Part shown: piece after piece, positions 51,698-61,000 of the stretch
Numbering within the stretch: position 1 is the first letter of the stretch
Layout of the letters: each line of letters begins with the position of its first letter
NCBI GenBank assembly: GCA_001302245.1
Contig: LGYU01000014.1
Coordinates: 124,001-188,000 of the forward strand
Source: Chitinophagaceae bacterium PMP191F
Lineage (GTDB): Bacteria > Bacteroidota > Bacteroidia > Chitinophagales > Chitinophagaceae
Reading direction: 5' to 3'
DNA: 64,000 bases
Notes under the pieces: model-generated
What the model was told of the DNA's origin: nothing
The model's database searches: none
The model's input: the letters and a program-made list of their open reading frames with translations, nothing else
Position numbers and translations under genes: made by a program

Positions 51698-53224
51698 ATG
51701 GCAAAAAAAGTTAGAGTGCGTTTTGCGCCCAGTCCTACAGGAGGTCTGCACCTGGGCGGCGTACGGACAGTGTTGTACAATTATCTGTTTGCCCGTCAGC
51801 ATGGCGGAGATTTTATCCTGCGTATAGAAGATACCGATCAAACCCGTTTTGTACCGGGTGCAGAAGAATATATCACTGAGTGTTTAACCTGGTGTGGTTT
51901 GCAACCGGATGAAAGTCCCTATAAAGGCGGCCCGTATGCTCCCTACCGCCAGAGTGAGCGGAAAAGTATTTACCGTGAATATGCCGAATTCCTGGTACGT
52001 GAGGGAAGGGCTTATTATGCGTTTGACCGCCCCGATGAGCTGGAAACCATGCGCGAGAGATTTAAAACGCCGGAAAAACCTTCTCCGCAATACGACCATA
52101 CCATCCGCATGCAGATGCGCAATTCATTGTCACTGACTTTTGAGGAAACTCAAAGATTGCTGGAAGATGGTGTTCCGCATGTGATCCGCATTGCCATGCC
52201 GGAAAATGAAACCGTTTCTTTTACCGATATGATCCGCGGTGAAGTAAGTTTTCATACAGGACTGGTTGATGATAAGGTACTGCTGAAAGCTGATGGTATG
52301 CCTACCTATCACCTGGCGGTGGTGGTTGATGATTACCTGATGAAAATCACCCATGCATTCCGCGGAGAAGAATGGCTGCCCAGCGCACCGGTACACGTAT
52401 TGTTGTGGAAGTACCTGGGTTGGGAAAGCGATATGCCGCAATGGGCACATCTGCCATTGATCCTTAAACCGGATGGTAATGGTAAACTGAGCAAACGGGA
52501 TGGCGACCGTCTCGGTTTCCCCGTATTTGCGATGAACTGGCTTGACCCTAAGAGCAACGAGCTGGTAAAAGGTTTTCGCGAACTGGGTTTTGTACCCGAA
52601 GCGTTTGTGAATATGCTGGCCATGCTTGGCTGGAATGATGGTACCGACCAGGAGATCTTTACCCTGGAAGAACTGGTGCAGAAATTTTCGATGGAACGCG
52701 TTCATAAAGGAGGTGCCAAGTTCGATTTTGAAAAAGCCAAATGGTTCAATCACGAATGGATCAAAAAACAGGATGCTGCCGCGTTGATGCCTGCAGTAAA
52801 ACAGGTGCTGGCAGATCGTAACCTGCAGGTAACTGATGATACTAGATTGGAAAAGATCATTTCGCTGGTAAAGGAGCGTTGCGCATTGCTGACAGATTTT
52901 TATCCGCAGGCTGTTTTCTTTTTTGAAACACCTGCTACAATCGATATTGATGCTGTGAAGCCTAAATGGGATGATAAGAAAAAACAATTCTTTACTGCAT
53001 TGACTGAAACCTGGCAGACCGGTACCAACTGGCAGCACGATGAACTGGAAAAAACATTCAAAGAGCTGGCAGCCTCCAGCCAGATCAAACCGGGTGAACT
53101 GATGTTACCTCTGCGTATTATGCTGGTAGGTGGCAAATTTGGTCCGGGTGTGTTTGATATTGCCGCTGTGATCGGGAGGGAAGAAACGATTAATCGGGTT
53201 CGTACAACTTTGGAGTTACTGTAA
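51698..53224 (+). CDS. gltX: Glutamate--tRNA ligase
   Basis: 508 residues from ATG 51698 (MAKKVRVRFAPSPTGGLHLG). Class I signatures: HIGH-like APSPTGGLHLGG, the KMSKS-like KLSKRDGD, and RIEDTDQTRFVPGA. The C-terminal anticodon-binding part is normal. It charges tRNA-Glu (and possibly tRNA-Gln if no GlnRS). Alternative longer frame from 51659 crosses the -7 box and is rejected. Confidence 0.98.
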   Translation: MAKKVRVRFAPSPTGGLHLGGVRTVLYNYLFARQHGGDFILRIEDTDQTRFVPGAEEYITECLTWCGLQPDESPYKGGPYAPYRQSERKSIYREYAEFLVREGRAYYAFDRPDELETMRERFKTPEKPSPQYDHTIRMQMRNSLSLTFEETQRLLEDGVPHVIRIAMPENETVSFTDMIRGEVSFHTGLVDDKVLLKADGMPTYHLAVVVDDYLMKITHAFRGEEWLPSAPVHVLLWKYLGWESDMPQWAHLPLILKPDGNGKLSKRDGDRLGFPVFAMNWLDPKSNELVKGFRELGFVPEAFVNMLAMLGWNDGTDQEIFTLEELVQKFSMERVHKGGAKFDFEKAKWFNHEWIKKQDAAALMPAVKQVLADRNLQVTDDTRLEKIISLVKERCALLTDFYPQAVFFFETPATIDIDAVKPKWDDKKKQFFTALTETWQTGTNWQHDELEKTFKELAASSQIKPGELMLPLRIMLVGGKFGPGVFDIAAVIGREETINRVRTTLELL

Positions 53225-53275
53225 GCTTCGGGCTGCCAGCCTGATACCGGCGATTGCTTATTTCAAAATATCCAT

Positions 53276-53626
53276 ATGAGAAACTTTCAAGAATCAAGAA
53301 TCTGGCAAAGGGGATTTGAGATGCAGTTGGTTCTTTTAAGTTAGCAGGTACTTTTCTGAAGGAGGAAAAATTTGGATCTCGTCACAAATAAGCAGGTGTG
53401 CAATTCCTATTCCATTCTAATATTGCGGAGGGAAGCAGCAGAAGCAGTGAAAAAGATTATAAGCGGTTTATAGAAATATCACCTGGCTCAAGTTTTGAAC
53501 TGGAAACACAAGTGCTGATAGCACAGCCCGTAGAATATGGGAGATAAAAAGCTGCGCGATGAGTTATTAAAAAACGTGGATGAAGAATAGAAAATGCTTA
53601 TGAGCTTTATGAATAAACTCGGTTAA
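53276..53626 (+). pseudogene. Decayed four-helix-bundle (23S rRNA IVS-type) protein gene
   Basis: Pieces of the family are readable in different frames: MRNFQESRIWQRGFEM (53276-), KLAGTFLKEEKFG, SQISRCAIPIP, then NIAEGSSRSSEKDYKRFIE and ISPGSSFELETQVLIA, then KLRDELLKN and VDEE followed by a stop, KMLMSFMNKLG. At least four shifts and one in-frame stop separate them. The intact family (~115 residues) is known as four-helix-bundle protein, found in 23S rRNA intervening sequences and elsewhere on chromosomes. No function is expected from this copy. Confidence 0.85.
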
Positions 53627-53694
53627 ATTTGAAGGGTTTTAAGGCTCGTGGGCGGAAGCTCATGGCTCGCAGCTTATAACGATAAAATTGCTAT

Positions 53695-54114
53695 ATGAAT
53701 CAAATTATGGAGCGTCCTATAAGGGTATTGGTTGCCAAGGTTGGTCTTGACGGACATGATCGCGGTGCGAAGGTGATTGCCACTGCGTTGCGTGATGCGG
53801 GTATGGAAGTGATCTATACCGGCTTGCGCCAGACGCCGGAAATGGTGGTCAATGCTGCATTGCAGGAAGACGTAGATGCTATTGGTGTCAGTATTCTCAG
53901 CGGAGCCCATATGACTGTTTTTCCCAAGATCATTGCCCTGATGAAAGAAAAAGGAATGGACGATGTGCTGCTGACCGGCGGCGGAATCATTCCTGATGAT
54001 GACGTACAGCAGTTGCAAGGGCTGGGCGTAGGCAAACTGTTCCCTCCGGGTACCTCTACCGTTGATATTGCCGGCTATATTACCAACTGGGTAAAAGAGC
54101 ATCGTAGTTTTTAA
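53695..54114 (+). CDS. Stand-alone B12-binding domain (methylmalonyl-CoA mutase C-terminal type)
   Basis: 139 residues that correspond only to the cobalamin-binding domain: [19 protein letters not shown] (DxHxxG, base-on His ligand), VSILSGAH (SxL), and [12 protein letters not shown] (GG). It is the usual small partner of a split mutase such as MCM, ICM or HCM, but no mutase large subunit lies in this window. An enoyl-CoA hydratase gene is 1 kb downstream. Start alternatives differ by four codons. Confidence 0.9.
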   Translation: MNQIMERPIRVLVAKVGLDGHDRGAKVIATALRDAGMEVIYTGLRQTPEMVVNAALQEDVDAIGVSILSGAHMTVFPKIIALMKEKGMDDVLLTGGGIIPDDDVQQLQGLGVGKLFPPGTSTVDIAGYITNWVKEHRSF

Positions 54115-54280
54115 TATCCATATTTACCGGGAAATGGGATAACAGGTTATTTTGTTGCTCATCCATGTAATTGACCTTTTATCCCTGTCATTGCACGCAT
54201 TTACCAGGTGTAAAATCTTTTTTTCAGCAGTTGTAACTTTTGTGCTGGCCTGTCGTATCACTTGTATAAAATCAACTGAC

Positions 54281-54994
54281 ATGAAAAAGATATTGTACGG
54301 TGTAATAGCAATGGTATTAATAACAGTTACTGTAAATGCTCAGCAAGCCGATATAAAAGAAAAGGATAAACATATGTACTTTACTGCCGGCGGCAACGGT
54401 GGCATTATCTCTTTCTCTTCTGTAAAAGACAACAACAACCGCGTTACCTCTATTCCCAGGTTTACATTATTCTTTAATGTGGGTGCTAATTTTAACTATG
54501 ATGTGTCGGATCACGCCGGTTTTTTTACCGGTTTGAACATTAAAAATATCGGTCTGATCACAAAGGTTGATTCTGTAAAACTGAAAAGACGTGTTTATAC
54601 CGTAGGCATACCCATTGGTTTTAAATTGGGCAATCTTAGAGAAGGAACCTTTTTCTTTGGCGGAGCAGAGCTGGATATGGCCATGAACTATAAAGAAAAA
54701 CTATTTATTGGCGGTGATAAAAAAAGCAAGTTCAATGAGTGGTTCAGCGACCGTACCGATAGATTTATGCCCTCATTATTTGCAGGTGTGCAGGTAAACA
54801 AAAATTTCAGCTTTAAAGCACAATACTATCTTAACAACTTTTTCAACCAGGGTTATAGAGACGGCAGCGGCGTAAAAGTATACCAGCATACAGATGCTAA
54901 AGTATTCTTTTTAACCTTCGGTTATAGCTTCTACAACCGGGCTTACCCTACAGTAAAGATAAAAGCTAAAAGAGACAGGGTAAAAAACGGATAA
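54281..54994 (+). CDS. Predicted outer-membrane beta-barrel protein
   Basis: 237 residues from ATG 54281 (MKKILYGVIAMVLITVTVNA signal peptide, cut before QQAD). The body shows alternating aromatic strands of a small PorT/OmpA-like barrel: PRFTLFFNVGANFNYDVSDH, HAGFFTGLNIKNIG, FFFGGAELDMAMNY, FKAQYYLNNFF and KVFFLTFGYSFYN. The frame upstream to 54152 is not typical of an export signal and is left out. The role is unknown. A terminator follows at 55022. Confidence 0.8.
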   Translation: MKKILYGVIAMVLITVTVNAQQADIKEKDKHMYFTAGGNGGIISFSSVKDNNNRVTSIPRFTLFFNVGANFNYDVSDHAGFFTGLNIKNIGLITKVDSVKLKRRVYTVGIPIGFKLGNLREGTFFFGGAELDMAMNYKEKLFIGGDKKSKFNEWFSDRTDRFMPSLFAGVQVNKNFSFKAQYYLNNFFNQGYRDGSGVKVYQHTDAKVFFLTFGYSFYNRAYPTVKIKAKRDRVKNG

Positions 54995-55021
54995 GTATCA
55001 GTAAGTCATGAAAAACAATTC

Positions 55022-55055
55022 AACCCTCTGCCCGCCAGGCAAAGGGTTACTTTTT
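55022..55055 (+). terminator. Intrinsic terminator after the barrel gene
   Basis: AACCCTCTGCC (55022-55032) pairs with GGCAAAGGGTT (55038-55048), one mismatch, then AC and five T. It separates this gene from the enoyl-CoA hydratase gene. Confidence 0.65.
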
Positions 55056-55068
55056 GTAACAAGAACCG

Positions 55069-55076
55069 TACTTTTG
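55069..55076 (+). promoter_or_regulatory. Bacteroidota -7 box of the enoyl-CoA hydratase gene
   Basis: TACTTTTG matches TAnnTTTG and ends 13 bp before the ATG at 55090. Confidence 0.5.
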
Positions 55077-55089
55077 AAAAAAATATTGT

Positions 55090-55866
55090 ATGTATCAATC
55101 GCTTCTTGTTCATACGGAAAACAATATCTGTACAATTACTGTAAACAGACCTGATAAGCTGAATGCACTGAACAAAACAGTGATGGATGAGTTGGATGAC
55201 GCCGTAGACGTTGTGTATAAAGATCCTGCCATACAGTCAGCCATCATTACGGGTGCAGGTAACAAGGCGTTTATAGCCGGTGCTGATATCAGCGAGTTTC
55301 TTACATTGACACATGAAGAAGGCATTGATCTGTCCAGGAAAGGCCAGGATATTTTTTTCAAAATAGAGCAATCGCACAAGCCCATTGTAGCTGCTGTAAA
55401 TGGGTTTGCGCTGGGCGGTGGCTGTGAGCTGGCTATGGCCTGTCATTTCCGGATTGCTGCTGAAAACGCAAAATTTGGTCAGCCGGAAGTAAACCTGGGA
55501 TTGATTCCCGGTTATGGTGGTACACAACGCCTGACACAACTGATCGGTAAAGGCCGCGCACTGGAATTACTGATGACAGGAGGAATGATTGATGCGGCGA
55601 CTGCATTGCAATACGGACTGGTAAATTATGTAGTGCCGCAGGATGAACTGTTGAATAAAGTGCGTGGTATACTGGCTACCATTAATACAAAGGCACCGCT
55701 GGCCATTGCCAAGTGTATCCAGACTGCCAATGCAGTATTTGATCATACGAAAGATGGATATGCGGCGGAAGCCAATGCCTTTGGTGAATGTTTTGCAACA
55801 GAAGATATGAAAGAAGGAGCTACAGCCTTTCTTGAAAAGCGTAAAGCAATATTTAAAGGAAAATAA
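55090..55866 (+). CDS. Enoyl-CoA hydratase/isomerase family protein
   Basis: 258 residues, crotonase fold. The oxyanion-hole parts are AFIAGADISEF and VNGFALGGGCELAMACHF; the two catalytic glutamates are in GCELAMA and in QPEVNLGLIPGYGGTQRL, as in hydratases (Glu144/Glu164 of rat ECH1). Probable reaction: hydration of trans-2-enoyl-CoA in fatty-acid beta-oxidation. It stands alone between its promoter and terminator. Confidence 0.95.
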   Translation: MYQSLLVHTENNICTITVNRPDKLNALNKTVMDELDDAVDVVYKDPAIQSAIITGAGNKAFIAGADISEFLTLTHEEGIDLSRKGQDIFFKIEQSHKPIVAAVNGFALGGGCELAMACHFRIAAENAKFGQPEVNLGLIPGYGGTQRLTQLIGKGRALELLMTGGMIDAATALQYGLVNYVVPQDELLNKVRGILATINTKAPLAIAKCIQTANAVFDHTKDGYAAEANAFGECFATEDMKEGATAFLEKRKAIFKGK

Positions 55867-55869
55867 GTG

Positions 55870-55904
55870 AAGCGGTCCCGGCAAAACCGGGACCGCTTGT
55901 TTTA
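55870..55904. terminator. Terminator between enoyl-CoA hydratase and GH29 genes
   Basis: AAGCGGTCCCGG (55870-55881) pairs perfectly with CCGGGACCGCTT (55887-55898) around loop CAAAA; GTTTTAT follows. It can serve both converging genes, the plus side better. Confidence 0.75.
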
Positions 55905-55917
55905 TAATAAGCTCTTT

Positions 55918-57975
55918 TTAATTACTCTTTCTGAACAGAACATTGTCGGGAATGATGCTCTTGTTAAATCCCGGTCCCTTCCAGTATAGTTTAAGATCGT
56001 CGCTTCCACTGTTTTCAAAGAACAATACTTTGATCGTATGGTATCCTTTTGCCAAGGGCACACTGCTGCTTTTTTCATTCATACCATGCAAGCCATCATT
56101 GTCAATGGCAATTGCATCATCAATCAGCAGTTTGCTGCCATCGTCGGAAGAGATATAAAAAGTATATACGCCATCCGCCGGTATATTGATCAGCCCGTCA
56201 AATACAAAACCATATTCTTCCTGTCCCTGTTTGGAGCGTATATCAAAATTGGCAACGTGTCCGCTGTTATCGGGATTAAGTGTGGAAAAATCGGGTACCA
56301 CATTCCACTTGCCTTTGTAAGAAGCGAATTGTAAACCCTGTCCGCCAACGGAAACTATTCTTGCAGGCGCAGGTATTACTTTTTCAAATTTTACTACCGA
56401 TACAGATGATACCGGTTTGTGATTGACCACACAAACCGCTTTGATGGTAGAGGTTTGTTTTAGTACAATAGGGGCTGATACCTTTTGGGAAGTAATACCG
56501 GGTTCCGTACCATCAGTGGTATAGTGTACAAATGCATTGGGTACATCTGTACTGATATTAACAACCAGTTGATCGGTAAATATGTTTTCATCTGCCCTGA
56601 TAGCTGGCTCTGTGTATACAACCGGGTTGCCGGTAATATCTACTGCTATTACTGTTGCATACTCCTGCTGCGATACACCAGAGATATCAATGACCTGGCT
56701 GGCATGTTGCTGTGTTGTTTTCAGGTTTTTTTTATTATGTAAAGCAAAGGCTTTGGTAATAGTATTGCCCAGGCCGGGTATTACCAGTTTATTGTCGGAG
56801 GGCCAGTCGAATATGTGCAGGTACAGACGTGTAATCCCATTGATCTTTTTTTGTGTACATCTTCCCCATTCCAGTTTCCTGAACGGACTGGCTGAAGTAC
56901 CGTAAATAGCTTCGTTGTTTATTTTCATCCAGCTACCGATGGCTTTCAGCCTGTCAATACTTGCCTGTGGGAACAATCCTTCAGCAGTGGGACCAACATT
57001 CAATAAAAAATTACCTCCTTTAGAAGCAATGTCTACCAGGTTGCGTATCAGTTGCTGTGGTGATTTCCAATTTTGATCATGACTGTTGTAACCCCAGTTG
57101 TTGTTCATGGTCATACAGCTTTCCCAGTCAGTGCCTGGAATACCGGTGGCAGGAATTTCCTGTTCAGGTGTGCCATAATCACCTGCAAATTCACCTGATT
57201 TAGTAGAACCTTCCATTCCATCACGACCCACATCCACACGGTTGTTGATAATGATACCGGGTTGTAAACTGCGTACATAGTTGTACAGATCTTTACCGCG
57301 CTGATGATTCCAGGTATTTTCCCATTCACCGTCAAACCATAGTACACCGATCTTGCCATAGTTGGTAAGTAATTCACGCAACTGGTTCTTCATATAGAGT
57401 ACATAACGATCAAAATCTGCTCCTGCAACAGATCTGTCTGTTTCCCATGTACGACGTGGCAGGTAATCAGGATGATGCCAGTCCATGATAGAATGATAAA
57501 AACACAGTTGAATACCTGCTTTGGTACAGGCATCGGCCAGTTCCTTCATGGCATCGCGGTGAAACGGTGTTGACATAATATCGAAGTCAGTAAAGTTTGA
57601 ATTGAACATGGCAAATCCATCGTGATGTTTGGTGGTAACCACAATGTATTTCATACCTGCTTCTTTGGCCATTGCTACCCATTTCGCAGCGTTGAATTGT
57701 GCGGGATTGAACTGCTGCACAAATTTATCATAGGTTTCCAGAGGAATTTTAGCATTGTTGCGGATCCATTCCCCGTAATTTGTTTGGCCGTTCCATTCGC
57801 CTGCAGGAATGGAGTACAATCCCCAGTGAATGAACAATCCAAAACGAGCATCGCGCCACCATTGCATCCTGGTTTCTTTTTCCTGTGCGTGTAACCGTCC
57901 GGGTAATAATAGGAGCAGTGCAATCATACTGTAACATACATAGCGCAGACATGGATGCGGCAAATACATTCTCAT
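55918..57975 (-). CDS. Alpha-L-fucosidase GH29 with C-terminal PA14 domain
   Basis: 685 residues. Signal peptide YVCYSMIALLLLLPGRLHA-Q. GH29 catalytic domain ~35-380: RFGLFIHWGLYSIPAGEW, VVTTKHHDGFAMFNS, and LWFDGEWE with the nucleophile Asp215. Next, a chitobiase/HEX-like beta domain (~465-530, VHYTTDGTEPGITS) and a PA14 domain (~560-680, FYISSDDGSKLLIDDAIAI, IKVLFFE). It should remove alpha-L-fucose from glycans; PA14 is a likely carbohydrate or glycan-binding module. No T9SS tail is visible. Divergent from the thioredoxin gene across the 58103-58138 palindrome. Confidence 0.92.
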   Translation of the reverse strand: MRMYLPHPCLRYVCYSMIALLLLLPGRLHAQEKETRMQWWRDARFGLFIHWGLYSIPAGEWNGQTNYGEWIRNNAKIPLETYDKFVQQFNPAQFNAAKWVAMAKEAGMKYIVVTTKHHDGFAMFNSNFTDFDIMSTPFHRDAMKELADACTKAGIQLCFYHSIMDWHHPDYLPRRTWETDRSVAGADFDRYVLYMKNQLRELLTNYGKIGVLWFDGEWENTWNHQRGKDLYNYVRSLQPGIIINNRVDVGRDGMEGSTKSGEFAGDYGTPEQEIPATGIPGTDWESCMTMNNNWGYNSHDQNWKSPQQLIRNLVDIASKGGNFLLNVGPTAEGLFPQASIDRLKAIGSWMKINNEAIYGTSASPFRKLEWGRCTQKKINGITRLYLHIFDWPSDNKLVIPGLGNTITKAFALHNKKNLKTTQQHASQVIDISGVSQQEYATVIAVDITGNPVVYTEPAIRADENIFTDQLVVNISTDVPNAFVHYTTDGTEPGITSQKVSAPIVLKQTSTIKAVCVVNHKPVSSVSVVKFEKVIPAPARIVSVGGQGLQFASYKGKWNVVPDFSTLNPDNSGHVANFDIRSKQGQEEYGFVFDGLINIPADGVYTFYISSDDGSKLLIDDAIAIDNDGLHGMNEKSSSVPLAKGYHTIKVLFFENSGSDDLKLYWKGPGFNKSIIPDNVLFRKSN

Positions 57976-58102
57976 GTTAATGTTTTTATTGTACTACAAA
58001 GCGGTGAGGAGATAATAAATATACAACTACCAGTGCAAACAAAGAAAGCCCGGCATCTGTGGTATGAGCTCAACCACATTTTTGCCCGGAATGACTGGAT
58101 TT

Positions 58103-58138
58103 ATACCAAAGGTACGAAATATATCGTACCTTTGGTAT
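58103..58138. promoter_or_regulatory. Perfect 15-bp palindrome holding divergent -7 boxes
   Basis: ATACCAAAGGTACGA (58103-58117) and its exact complement (58124-58138) flank AATATA. Each arm contains TACCTTTG: 58127-58134 on plus, facing the thioredoxin gene, and 58107-58114 on minus, facing the fucosidase gene. Both match the TAnnTTTG -7 element, so a dimeric regulator here could switch both genes. No -33 box is obvious. The regulator is not encoded nearby. Confidence 0.6.
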
Positions 58139-58191
58139 GCGCAAGGAGAATGCTCCCTTGTTAATAAATATTAAAACTTAAAGCCTGAAGC

Positions 58192-59367
58192 ATGAAAAAC
58201 AAAACTATTGCTCACGTAGTTTTTTTAATGGTATGTATTATACATACCGTACAAGCTCAAAACCTCACGATCATCAACCAGGATTATGAAAAAGCCAAAG
58301 CAGAATGCCGGTTGCAACATAAATTGCTACTGGTAGATTTTTATACCAGTTGGTGTGGTCCGTGTAAAGATCTTGACAGAAGAATATTCCGGGATACAGC
58401 TATTGCCAATGAGATCGGTAAAAAATTCATTGTACTGAAGTATGATGCGGAGAAGGATAGCGCACACAGGCTTACATTGAAACATCATGTAGGCATGTAC
58501 CCTACTACTATTGTTTTGAATGAAAAACAGCAGTTGCTGAATAAGTTATATGGATTTGGGGGTTCAGATGAGGACCTTGTTAAGAACTACCTTGCTTTTC
58601 TTGACGAAGGTATTATCAGGAACAGGAACAACAACTATGTAAAAGGGGTATCAGTTTCCACTGCATTAATCTATCCCCGGTTTTATGAGGAGTATGTTAA
58701 CAGGGTTAATATTAAGAATGTTGATGTAAGCGTAAAGGCTTACTGGGATACAGCCAACAACTATCTTGGCGAAGCACCTTTTGCCATACTCTGTTATTTT
58801 GGAGGTGGCAATGAAAAGGTGAACAGATTTTTCCTGGATAACATAAAAAAATACCGGGAGTTGTATGATAAAACAGATGTGCTTTTTATTGTTACGATGA
58901 TTACCATACAGAAATTTTCTGATGCTATACGTCAAAAGAACAGGGCCATGTTTGATACTGCAGTACATATAGCCCGGCTGCATTTGGAAAAAGAAACAGT
59001 AGGTACCTTTCTGCAACAGAAGGAAGAAGCGATGTTGCGTAGTGAAGGCAGATGGCCGGAAGCGTTTGCAATGCTAGCCGGCAGAATGAATGAGCATGAC
59101 CCGGATGTATATGCTGTCAGCAGTTTTTGCCGGGATGCCATCGAGCAGTGTGATGATATGAAAGTACTGGAACAATGTGTATTGTGGATGAAAAAGGTTA
59201 CGACCAAACAGGAAGAGCTGTATACATTGGATCTTTACGCAAGATTGCTGCACAAAACTGGCAACAAAGAGGAGGCCCGCATACAGATGGAAAAAGCCAT
59301 TAAAGCAGGTAAAGAGAGTAAGGAAAATACCCAACGCAGTGAAGCCTGGTTATTAAAAAACGGCTAA
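58192..59367 (+). CDS. Exported thioredoxin-fold protein with helical C-terminus
   Basis: 391 residues. Signal peptide MKNKTIAHVVFLMVCIIHTV, cut near QAQ. Residues ~25-140 are a thioredoxin domain with WCGPC (Cys55, Cys58) and the cis-Pro in HHVGMYPTTIVL. The remaining 250 residues are helical, TPR-like near the end (LYTLDLYARLLHKTGNKEEARIQ shown in part). Periplasmic disulfide exchange is the likely role; its clients are unknown. It is divergent from the fucosidase gene. Confidence 0.88.
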   Translation: MKNKTIAHVVFLMVCIIHTVQAQNLTIINQDYEKAKAECRLQHKLLLVDFYTSWCGPCKDLDRRIFRDTAIANEIGKKFIVLKYDAEKDSAHRLTLKHHVGMYPTTIVLNEKQQLLNKLYGFGGSDEDLVKNYLAFLDEGIIRNRNNNYVKGVSVSTALIYPRFYEEYVNRVNIKNVDVSVKAYWDTANNYLGEAPFAILCYFGGGNEKVNRFFLDNIKKYRELYDKTDVLFIVTMITIQKFSDAIRQKNRAMFDTAVHIARLHLEKETVGTFLQQKEEAMLRSEGRWPEAFAMLAGRMNEHDPDVYAVSSFCRDAIEQCDDMKVLEQCVLWMKKVTTKQEELYTLDLYARLLHKTGNKEEARIQMEKAIKAGKESKENTQRSEAWLLKNG

Positions 59368-59476
59368 AAATACAGGCGGCAAAACTGGCAGGTAATATGT
59401 GTGGCGGAGCGGGGAAGCATGAAAATTATGTAGTACAATAAGCCTGGCAGATTACCGGAAACCTGTTGTTCTTTCC

Positions 59477-59484
59477 TACCTTTG
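59477..59484 (+). promoter_or_regulatory. Bacteroidota -7 box of fumC
   Basis: TACCTTTG (TAnnTTTG) ends 16 bp before the fumC ATG at 59501. Confidence 0.6.
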
Positions 59485-59500
59485 CCCAAATTTTTATAGC

Positions 59501-60901
59501 ATGGACTACCGCATAGAAAAAGACACCATGGGCGAGGTGAAAGTACCCGTGGACGCTTTATACGGCGCACAGACACAACGCAGTATCGAGAATTTTAAAA
59601 TTGCGCAGGACATTAACAGGATGCCGAAAGAGATCATCCGGGCGTTTGCTTACCTGAAAAAAGCGGCTGCCCTTACCAACCTGGAAGCGGGTGTACTGCC
59701 GAAAGAAAAAAGTGATCTGATAGGGCAGGTATGTGATGAAATACTGGAAGGTAAACTGGATGCTTACTTCCCGTTGGTGGTATGGCAAACCGGTTCAGGT
59801 ACCCAGTCGAACATGAATGTGAATGAAGTAGTTGCCTACCGCGGACATGTGTTGAAAGGCGGTCAGTTGTCTGACAAAGAAAAGTTTCTGCATCCGAATG
59901 ATGATGTTAATAAATCACAGTCTTCCAATGATACGTTCCCTACTGCCATGCACATTGCTGCCTACAAAATGCTGGTAGAGGTAACAATTCCCGGTATTGA
60001 AAAACTGCGTAATACACTGGCTGCAAAAAGCAAACAGTATATGAACGTGGTGAAGATCGGCCGTACACACTTTATGGATGCTACACCGCTCACCGTAGGA
60101 CAGGAGTTCAGTGGTTATGTATCACAACTGGATCATGGTTTGAAAGCTATTAAGAATACGCTGGCGCATTTAAGCGAACTGGCACTGGGTGGAACTGCTG
60201 TTGGTACGGGTATCAACACACCGCCCAACTATGCTGAAAATGTAGCCAGGCATATTGCTGCATTAACCGGTCTGCCGTTTGTTACTGCTGAAAACAAGTT
60301 TGAAGCACTGGCTGCGCACGATGCTATTGTGGAAGCACATGGTGCATTGAAAACCGTAGCTGTAAGCCTGATGAAAATTGCCAACGATGTTCGTATGTTG
60401 TCATCCGGGCCACGCAGCGGCATTGGTGAATTATTCATTCCTGATAATGAGCCGGGTTCTTCTATCATGCCCGGTAAAGTAAATCCCACGCAGTGCGAGG
60501 CGCTGACTATGATCGCTGCACAGGTACTGGGTAATGATGTAACTATCAACATCGGCGGTGCTACCGGTCACTTTGAGCTGAACGTATTTAAACCGGTAAT
60601 GATCTACAACTTCCTGCACAGCGCCCGTTTGATCGGTGATGGCTGTGTAAGCTTTAATGATAAATGTGCTGTAGGTATTGAGCCGCTGGAAGAAAATATT
60701 AAAAAGCACGTGGATAATTCATTGATGCTGGTAACTGCTCTTAATACAAAGATCGGTTATTACAAAGCAGCTGAAATTGCACAGAAGGCACACAAAGAAG
60801 GTACTACACTGAAAGCAATGGCAGTGAAGCTGGGTTATGTTACGCCCGAGCAATTTGATGAGTGGGTAATACCTGGTGATATGGTAGGAAAGCTTGGTTA
60901 A
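59501..60901 (+). CDS. fumC: Class II fumarate hydratase
   Basis: 466 residues. The superfamily signature [16 protein letters not shown] is intact, as are [15 protein letters not shown] and [18 protein letters not shown]. This is the iron-independent, oxygen-stable tetramer that interconverts fumarate and malate in the TCA cycle. Alone, with its own promoter and terminator. Confidence 0.98.
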   Translation: MDYRIEKDTMGEVKVPVDALYGAQTQRSIENFKIAQDINRMPKEIIRAFAYLKKAAALTNLEAGVLPKEKSDLIGQVCDEILEGKLDAYFPLVVWQTGSGTQSNMNVNEVVAYRGHVLKGGQLSDKEKFLHPNDDVNKSQSSNDTFPTAMHIAAYKMLVEVTIPGIEKLRNTLAAKSKQYMNVVKIGRTHFMDATPLTVGQEFSGYVSQLDHGLKAIKNTLAHLSELALGGTAVGTGINTPPNYAENVARHIAALTGLPFVTAENKFEALAAHDAIVEAHGALKTVAVSLMKIANDVRMLSSGPRSGIGELFIPDNEPGSSIMPGKVNPTQCEALTMIAAQVLGNDVTINIGGATGHFELNVFKPVMIYNFLHSARLIGDGCVSFNDKCAVGIEPLEENIKKHVDNSLMLVTALNTKIGYYKAAEIAQKAHKEGTTLKAMAVKLGYVTPEQFDEWVIPGDMVGKLG

Positions 60902-60941
60902 TGTGCAGATGAATTGAAGTGATTTCCTGATTATATAAAAG

Positions 60942-60976
60942 TCCGCTGAGTATTAGATACTCAACGGATTTTTTTT
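60942..60976 (+). terminator. Terminator of fumC
   Basis: TCCG-C-TGAGTA (60942-60952) pairs with TACTCA-A-CGGA (60958-60968) across one mismatch, then eight T. It lies 40 bp after fumC. Confidence 0.8.
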
Positions 60977-61000
60977 ATCTGTATATTATTTAATAAGTCG

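Noticed and set aside
52130-53038. 302-codon frame antisense to gltX
   Set aside because: It lies wholly inside gltX, has no family pattern and mirrors the codon bias of the real gene.
53221-53694. Intact small gene between gltX and the B12-domain gene
   Set aside because: Reading is broken by several frameshifts and a stop; recorded as a pseudogene.
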